DNA from: Verrucomicrobia bacterium UBA1263
Lineage (GTDB): Bacteria; Verrucomicrobiota; Verrucomicrobiia; Limisphaerales; UBA1412
Length of the DNA: 10,782 bases
Direction: 5' to 3'
Assembly (NCBI GenBank): GCA_002308515.1
Contig: DBVN01000002.1
Coordinates: forward strand, 44,808-55,589
Shown: positions 6,073 through 10,782 of the stretch, in pieces
Numbering within the stretch: position 1 is the first letter of the stretch
How the letters are laid out: the number at the start of each line of letters is the position of its first letter
Program-made: the position numbers and the translations under genes
Notes under the pieces: generated by a model
Database searches by the model: none
The model's input: the letters and a program-made list of their open reading frames with translations, nothing else
Told to the model about the DNA's origin: nothing

Positions 6073-6088
6073 TGTACAGTGGTGTACA
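6073..6088. promoter_or_regulatory. Candidate operator: TGTACA-GTGG-TGTACA palindrome
   Basis: Two copies of the self-complementary hexamer TGTACA are separated by four bases, giving a 16-bp element that is both an inverted and a direct repeat. It begins 4 nt after the TATAAT box and covers the expected transcription start, a position typical of a repressor site. Confidence 0.4.
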
Positions 6089-6104
6089 CAATATATCAAA
6101 AATC

Positions 6105-8174
6105 ATGAAAAAAAGATATTCATTTACGAATATAGTTCTGGGATTGTTTCTTTCGGCAGGTGGACAGTCACATGGAACTGAATTAAAGCGTGTGACAGCC
6201 ATAAGAAAGGCTGCTGTAAAGAAGATTCTGCTCGCGACGCTCATTGCGGCTGTGAGTATGAACATGCTGGCTGATGGTCCTGGCGGTGATCCTCCTGGCG
6301 GAGATACCCCCGGTGGTGGTGGTACTTCAACAGATTCTCCTGATGGAGCTTATTACACACTTGCTGATGGTTCAACAGTAACTAAATCGAATGAAACTCT
6401 TTCGACTTCTACTTCTGACTATAATGTGGTGCAGGTGACCAGCGGCACACTTACATTGAACAGCTGTACATTGACGAAGACAGGTGATACCAGCCGTACA
6501 GACGGGGATGCCACCAGTTTCTATGGTACAAACTCCTCTGTCTATGCCGGCGGCAGCTCGGCTGTCATCTATCTGAATGATTGTTCCATCACCAGTACGG
6601 CCAAGGGCTCTAATGCCGTATTCTCCTATAATGGAGCGACCATCTATGTGGACGGCATCACTATCTATAACAACAGCAGTGTTTCACGCGGACTTCATTG
6701 TACTTATGGAGGTACGATCATCGCCACTGATGTGGATATTACAACATGCAGTGAGACGAGTTCCACCATTGCCACTGACCGTGGAGGCGGTACGGTGACT
6801 GTTACAGGCGGTACGGCTACGGCTAAAGGGAATAATTCCGCTGTACTTTATTCGACGGGTACGATCACAGCTAATAACCTGACCGGTGTGTCGGAACAGG
6901 GTGAGATTGCTGTTGTAGAAGGCGACAATGGAGTGATCATTTCCGGTTGTGCTATGACCAGTGGTTCAGCAAAACGGGGTCTGATGATGCTTCAATCCGG
7001 TTCAGGTGACGCGCAAGGAAGCAACGCATATATTACCGTTTCTGATTCTACACTGACAGTTACTGGCAGCAGCGTTCCCCTTTGTGAAGTACCTACCGAA
7101 AATAATGGCACTTTGACCCTGACTGATGTTACTCTGAATGTGGCCAGCGGCATCCTGATGTATGTAGATTATAACACACAGTGGAGTACCTATGGCGGCT
7201 ATGGAAATCTCGTTCTGGAGACCACACAAGATTCCTGGACATACACGGGTACTGTGGATGCTGACTCCTACAGCAACGCTACTGTGTCCGTAGGTGAAAA
7301 TGTGATCTGGAATGGCGCGGTGGATACCGATAACAACGCCAAGACCGCTGTCGTTACCGTGGAGAGCGGAGCTGTGTGGAACCTGACCGCGGATACTTAT
7401 GTTTCCACACTCGTCAATAACGGTACCATCAATAAGAACGGTTACACACTGACTGCCGGATCAACAAGCGGAAACGGAACTATCAATGAAACTTCTTCGG
7501 GTACTACTACTTTGACAGTGACATTGGCAGACGCGACAGTGGGTTACGGCCAGACAGCGACACTGCCTGCCGCGCAGATCAGCGGTCTGGCCAGCGGGGA
7601 CGATGTCAGCTATGTTGTTACGAGTGATTATAAGGCAGGTTCTCCGGTGGGAGAATATACCATTACCGCGACGGCTGCGGGCACAGACTTGGCCAAGTAT
7701 GACGCGCCCGCGACGGTCACCAGTACTTTGACTGTGACGAAAGCGGCTCTGACGATAACGGCGGACGATATGACCGTGGCTTGCGGAGACGCGATTCCCA
7801 GCTATACAGTAACCTATAGTGGTTTTGTAAACAGTGAGGATTCAAGTGTTCTAAGCGGGACACTGAACTTTGCCTGTGATTATACTACAACTTCAGATGC
7901 TGGAACATATACCATCACGCCGAGCGGATTAAGTTCGGATAACTACACGATCAGTTATGTGAGCGGTACACTGACAGTTACAGAAGCTGAGGAAGAGACT
8001 CCGGAAATCAGCTACAGCTTTGATTCTGAGACAGGCATCTTGACTCTGCAATTCACCGGTGATCTTTATGAAAGTGAAGATGGAGAGACCTGGACACTGG
8101 TAGAAGGGGCTCAGGACACCTATACTGTCGATACGACCCAAGGCGGAATGAAACTCTATCGTTCAGTGAAATAG
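6105..8174 (+). CDS. Secreted beta-rich surface protein: beta-helix-like region, two MBG-like domains, C-terminal domain
   Basis: No specific function is recognised. Numbering is from the ATG at 6072; the start preferred here (6105) is codon 12. Two hydrophobic N-terminal stretches (about 18-30 and 51-63) are separated by a basic segment; the second, ending at Ala67, resembles a signal peptide. A Gly/Pro/Asp linker (69-84) follows. Residues about 92-480 are Ser/Thr/Gly/Asn-rich short strands with recurring SGTLTL / GGTVTVTGG turns, as in right-handed parallel beta-helix surface proteins. Residues about 481-557 and 558-638 resemble MBG domains (LTITADDMTVACGDAIPSY; YSGFVNSEDSSVLSG). Residues 645-700 form a small domain with LYESEDGETWTLVEGAQDTY, ending GGMKLYRSVK. 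There is no LPXTG, autotransporter barrel or final membrane anchor. Starts at 6072 and a GTG at 6192 are possible. An adhesin-like role is inference. Confidence 0.88.
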   Translation: MKKRYSFTNIVLGLFLSAGGQSHGTELKRVTAIRKAAVKKILLATLIAAVSMNMLADGPGGDPPGGDTPGGGGTSTDSPDGAYYTLADGSTVTKSNETLSTSTSDYNVVQVTSGTLTLNSCTLTKTGDTSRTDGDATSFYGTNSSVYAGGSSAVIYLNDCSITSTAKGSNAVFSYNGATIYVDGITIYNNSSVSRGLHCTYGGTIIATDVDITTCSETSSTIATDRGGGTVTVTGGTATAKGNNSAVLYSTGTITANNLTGVSEQGEIAVVEGDNGVIISGCAMTSGSAKRGLMMLQSGSGDAQGSNAYITVSDSTLTVTGSSVPLCEVPTENNGTLTLTDVTLNVASGILMYVDYNTQWSTYGGYGNLVLETTQDSWTYTGTVDADSYSNATVSVGENVIWNGAVDTDNNAKTAVVTVESGAVWNLTADTYVSTLVNNGTINKNGYTLTAGSTSGNGTINETSSGTTTLTVTLADATVGYGQTATLPAAQISGLASGDDVSYVVTSDYKAGSPVGEYTITATAAGTDLAKYDAPATVTSTLTVTKAALTITADDMTVACGDAIPSYTVTYSGFVNSEDSSVLSGTLNFACDYTTTSDAGTYTITPSGLSSDNYTISYVSGTLTVTEAEEETPEISYSFDSETGILTLQFTGDLYESEDGETWTLVEGAQDTYTVDTTQGGMKLYRSVK

Positions 8175-8199
8175 CTGAAATAGATCGATTCCTGATCAA

Positions 8200-8237
8200 A
8201 AAATACCCTGTCTTGTGAAAACGAGGCAGGGTATTTT
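8200..8237. terminator. Bidirectional terminator between convergent genes
   Basis: AAAATACCCTGTCT (8200-8213) and AGGCAGGGTATTTT (8224-8237) pair over 14 bp with one G.T and a 10-nt loop. The plus-strand gene ends at 8174 and the minus-strand ndk gene ends at 8271. Going right the tail is TTTTGCTTT; going left it is TATTTTTTGATC. Both strands can use it. Confidence 0.88.
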
Positions 8238-8270
8238 GCTTTGAATAATATTTTCGATATTAGGATTTAG

Positions 8271-9440
8271 CTATCCTATTGACTTCTCGCAGATGGATTT
8301 GAAAAGGTTGGGTGCCTTTTCAACGAGGATGCCGATCTCGCGCGCGGCGCTTTCATCGGAGTCGCTGGCGTGGGCGGCGTTCACCATCATATCGGTGCCG
8401 AACTCGCGGCGAATGGTGCCGGGAGTGGCTTTGGCGGGATTGGTCGGGCCCAGGGTCTGACGGATCTTGGTGATAGCGTCGGGACCTTCAAAGATGATGA
8501 CCCAGCTGGTCACTGTGCCGGGGCCCTGGCGTTCCGCCGCGGGACATTCGCTTTCGGAGCGGCCAGACATGAAGCGGACGATGTTATCGAACTGACTGTC
8601 GCCGTAGGTCGGGCAGAGTATCTCGCCGACCTGTGTCTTGGTGGCCTCATCGAATTGGCAGCCCAGTGTCTTTTCAATATCGGGGAAGATGTTCTCGGTG
8701 ACCCTGCCGCCCAGTTTGGTGCGGAGAGTATCCCGGACGGGACCGTAAAACTCCATCGCCTGAGCGGTGGCCATCTGCTGGACCTTGATGCCGACGATGT
8801 TCAGTCCGGTGCCGCTGAAGAAATCCAGGACATGACCGGGCCGCGCGGAGGCAAAGCGGAAGTTATCCGGCTTGAGCATGGTCAAAGAGATCTGAGGGCG
8901 AACGCCTTCCGGGTATTGCGCGGTGTTGCGAAGGATGCCGCCGTCCTGATAGTATTTGAGGAATATCTTTAAAGCCCCGGTCACACCCTGAGGAGTATTG
9001 GCGGTGATGATGGCCGGTTCAAAATAAACGACTTTGGATGTATCCTGCGTGTCAAAGATCAGATCGCCAAAGGTTTCGGCAATGCTTACGCCTTTGGGAC
9101 AGCAGTACGGTGACGGCTCGCCCGCGGCCTGGCGGACTTTTTGAACAGCGTCTTCGCCTTGCAGTAGCAGGACCATGATCCGTTTGTTCAGACCGTTGGC
9201 AGGGGGAAAATTCCGGGTCACATAATCGCTGAGCAGACCGCGCGTCTTTTCGCAGTCTGAATGACCGGGCTCGCGGAGCAGCGCGGCATATTCCGCGGCA
9301 AATTCCCGGCTGGGCGCGAACATACGGGCCGCGACAACATTCAGCCCGGTGCGGGCGATCAAACGGGCGATCATCCCGCCGACGCGGGATTTATCGAGTG
9401 AATACGGAGTAATAAGAGCGTAAGCTAACTGTTCGGACAT
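8271..9440 (-). CDS. ndk: Tandem nucleoside diphosphate kinase: degenerate N-terminal and active-looking C-terminal NDK domain
   Basis: NDK transfers the gamma phosphate between NTPs and NDPs through a phosphohistidine. At 389 residues this is far longer than single-domain bacterial NDKs (about 135-150). The C-terminal half (about 184-375) carries the family signature: SLTMLKPDN (185-193), an Arg/Lys-rich Kpn-loop-like region, IIFEGPDAITKIRQTLGPTN (315-334), ATPGTIRREFG (338-348) and NAAHASDSDESAAREI (354-369), with His357 as the phosphorylated residue. It includes an insert of roughly 40 residues (about 243-283). The N-terminal half (about 5-165) has the same fold pattern (YALITPYSLDKS; MVLLLQGEDAVQKVRQAAGE) but lacks the NxxHxSD motif and the KPD lysine, so it should be inactive. 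The ATG has no clear Shine-Dalgarno site. A good promoter lies upstream. Confidence 0.87.
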   Translation of the reverse strand: MSEQLAYALITPYSLDKSRVGGMIARLIARTGLNVVAARMFAPSREFAAEYAALLREPGHSDCEKTRGLLSDYVTRNFPPANGLNKRIMVLLLQGEDAVQKVRQAAGEPSPYCCPKGVSIAETFGDLIFDTQDTSKVVYFEPAIITANTPQGVTGALKIFLKYYQDGGILRNTAQYPEGVRPQISLTMLKPDNFRFASARPGHVLDFFSGTGLNIVGIKVQQMATAQAMEFYGPVRDTLRTKLGGRVTENIFPDIEKTLGCQFDEATKTQVGEILCPTYGDSQFDNIVRFMSGRSESECPAAERQGPGTVTSWVIIFEGPDAITKIRQTLGPTNPAKATPGTIRREFGTDMMVNAAHASDSDESAAREIGILVEKAPNLFKSICEKSIG

Positions 9441-9457
9441 AATATGTTATTGGATAC

Positions 9458-9470
9458 ACAGGGATCCTGT
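9458..9470. promoter_or_regulatory. Palindrome in the ndk leader
   Basis: ACAGG-GAT-CCTGT, a 13-bp inverted repeat with 5-bp arms and a 3-bp centre, lies 18-30 nt upstream of the ndk ATG and inside the predicted 5' leader. It could be a DNA operator or a small RNA hairpin. The evidence is symmetry only. Confidence 0.25.
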
Positions 9471-9507
9471 AAATAGAATCATCAGCCGTGACCGTTTACG
9501 GGGGAAG

Positions 9508-9536
9508 AGCATACGGCGGAAAACCGGAATCGTCAA
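9508..9536 (-). promoter_or_regulatory. Candidate promoter of ndk
   Basis: On the minus strand TTGACG (9531-9536) and TATGCT (9508-9513) are separated by exactly 17 nt. The start point would be near 9501, giving a leader of about 60 nt. The -35 lies 8 nt past the stop of the upstream glycosyltransferase. No terminator is visible between the two genes, so read-through from upstream is also possible. Confidence 0.55.
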
Positions 9537-9543
9537 GGCCAAT

Positions 9544-10782
9544 TTAAGGACGGCTCCCGTTGTGTTCCATCAGGCGCAGACCGTGTCTGCCGGCGAACTG
9601 GAGCAGCTCGGAAGTGACACAGCGCATGAGGGTTTTCTTCTGACTGCGGCACCAGAGGGGCAGAACCGGCAGCAGAAGGAGGATCGTCCAGATCCAGGGG
9701 CAGACACTGTGCAGCGAGGCGATGAGCAGCAGTTTGAAGAAAATGCTCAGTCCCCAGATAGTCTTGAAAGCGGAACTCCAGCGGGTCGTGAAACGGATCC
9801 TCAGCATGACATTCCCGTCCTTGTGCGGTTCGCAGAAGGTCAGCAGTCCCAGACGTGTCCAGAAACCGCCGTGGATGAGCAGGTCAAAATCATCCCATCC
9901 CATATCCTGACGAACGATGTAACCCTTTTGGGTCAAATCATTTTGGAAGATGTTCAAAAACGTTGTCCGGTCCAAGGTCGTTTGGGGCGGCCCGGCTTTC
10001 TCTATCCAGAAAGCGAAAGACTGTTTATGAGCGTTGAACGAGCCCAGTGCCGCGGCTTCCAGACTTTCCATATTTTGCAGAGGCGGACTGGGTTCCGAAA
10101 GACGGGTCTTGTACCTCGCGTAAGAGCGGTAAATGGGCTGCAGGAACCAGAGCAGTGCCACCAGCGGACGCGACCACCAGCGGGGACGCTCCAGCTTCTG
10201 TTGGCAGGCGGCCAGAATACAGGTCGCGAGAGAAGCCCCAAAACTGACTGCCGCCAAGGGAATAAAGAAGTGTGAGAAAATAGAGAGCAGGATCAGCGGC
10301 AGGGTGATCCCGATATGATACTCCAGACTGGTCAGAGTCAGCAGACCCGGCGCGGGAGCGGGAGAATAAAGCGTTTGAAACAAAGCGTTTCCGAAAATAC
10401 CGTGATACACGCGGCTGTGACCCAGCGAGGGGATCGAGGTATTGGTCGCGTAGATGCGCCCCTTCCATGTGCAGGCACCCAGACTGTTGAAGTATTCGGG
10501 ATGCTTGCAGGCGAGCAGACTTTCCGCCTCGCCGTATCCATATTGCTGACGCAGATAGGCTTTGACCGTGTTGCGGCGCGCGTGCCATACAAAGGCGGCG
10601 GGCTGCCAGGCGATCTTCCAGCCCTTTTGCTGGATCCGCCAGCAGACATCCACGTCATCGCCGGCTTTCATGAAAATGGGATCGAATCCGCCGATCTCCT
10701 CCAGGGCCCACTTCCAGAAGGCCATATTACAGCCGGGGATATGTTCGGCGGTCAGATCCGTCAGCAGAACAGCGGCAGGGGC
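9544..10782 (-). CDS. Family 2 glycosyltransferase, membrane-associated, with extra C-terminal domain (5' end outside window)
   Basis: The frame runs from the right edge to TAA (9544-9546), giving 412 visible codons; the N-terminal nucleotide-sugar-binding part is missing. Visible residues 13-24 read EHIPGCNMAFWK, then GGFDPIF, then AGDDVDVCWR (40-49), the GT2 acceptor and catalytic-base region with its Asp cluster. The following FVWHARRNTVKAYLRQQYGYGEAE (64-87) and GRIYATNT fit a bacterial GT2 subgroup known to me from memory. Hydrophobic segments near 156-194 and 207-217 suggest membrane attachment. Residues about 256-412 form a second region with WDDFDLLIHGGFW and FCEPHKDGNVMLRIRF, plus a hydrophobic hairpin (about 343-376). 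The sugar and acceptor cannot be read from the sequence; cell-envelope glycan synthesis is the likely setting. An ATG at 10723-10725 is internal, not the start. Confidence 0.88.
   Translation of the reverse strand, partial: APAAVLLTDLTAEHIPGCNMAFWKWALEEIGGFDPIFMKAGDDVDVCWRIQQKGWKIAWQPAAFVWHARRNTVKAYLRQQYGYGEAESLLACKHPEYFNSLGACTWKGRIYATNTSIPSLGHSRVYHGIFGNALFQTLYSPAPAPGLLTLTSLEYHIGITLPLILLSIFSHFFIPLAAVSFGASLATCILAACQQKLERPRWWSRPLVALLWFLQPIYRSYARYKTRLSEPSPPLQNMESLEAAALGSFNAHKQSFAFWIEKAGPPQTTLDRTTFLNIFQNDLTQKGYIVRQDMGWDDFDLLIHGGFWTRLGLLTFCEPHKDGNVMLRIRFTTRWSSAFKTIWGLSIFFKLLLIASLHSVCPWIWTILLLLPVLPLWCRSQKKTLMRCVTSELLQFAGRHGLRLMEHNGSRP

Noticed and set aside
5918..6265. 115-codon minus-strand ORF with hydrophobic and Cys-rich stretches
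   Set aside because: It overlaps the promoter region and start of the surface-protein gene on the opposite strand, depends on the T14 tract for a Lys run, and has no initiation signal or motif.
9562..10275. 237-codon plus-strand ORF opposite the glycosyltransferase
   Set aside because: It is antisense to a frame with clear GT2 motifs; its own translation has no motif.

Overview
The window looks like chromosomal DNA of a Gram-negative bacterium with moderate GC and compact, mostly minus-strand genes. Two lipoproteins with lipoboxes, an outer-membrane type cell-wall regulator pair (YcfL/LpoB) and a secreted beta-rich surface protein point to an outer membrane. Few start codons have a Shine-Dalgarno sequence. 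The makeup (PPDK, a tandem NDK protein, MBG-type surface domains, a two-part family 2 glycosyltransferase) suggests the PVC group, perhaps a gut Lentisphaerota, Kiritimatiellota or Verrucomicrobiota. That placement is inference from style and remembered relatives, not a measured assignment.

Layout. Positions 1-86 hold the last codons of a thioredoxin reductase on the plus strand. A complete tRNA-Pro(CGG) with encoded CCA follows, with a candidate promoter before it and a clean intrinsic terminator after it. Two more hairpins lie before the end of purM, which is on the minus strand. Next, also on the minus strand, is ppdK, encoding pyruvate phosphate dikinase with a striking C-terminal extension: nine cysteines followed by a Lys/Ala histone-like tail. 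A promoter with an internal palindrome precedes ppdK. Beyond it, a two-gene minus-strand operon encodes a YcfL-like lipoprotein and an LpoB-like lipoprotein, with its own promoter and terminator. The 5.8-6.1 kb gap is the control region between this operon and a divergent plus-strand gene. It contains a GC-rich structured patch, a T14 tract, a TATAAT box and a TGTACA palindrome. The plus-strand gene encodes a roughly 690-residue secreted protein with a beta-helix-like region, two MBG-like domains and a small C-terminal domain. A shared bidirectional terminator separates it from the minus-strand NDK gene (tandem, N-terminal copy degenerate). The minus-strand 3' part of a glycosyltransferase runs off the right edge.

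How the genes work together. Most are housekeeping genes (redox, tRNA, purine synthesis, PEP/pyruvate interconversion, NTP balance) arranged as short independent units, each closed by a hairpin. The ycfL-lpoB pair is a real functional unit, probably in peptidoglycan synthase control. No CRISPR array, insertion sequence, phage gene or recognisable defence system is visible. The most unusual items are the PPDK tail, the control region of the surface-protein gene, and the degenerate-plus-active NDK fusion.
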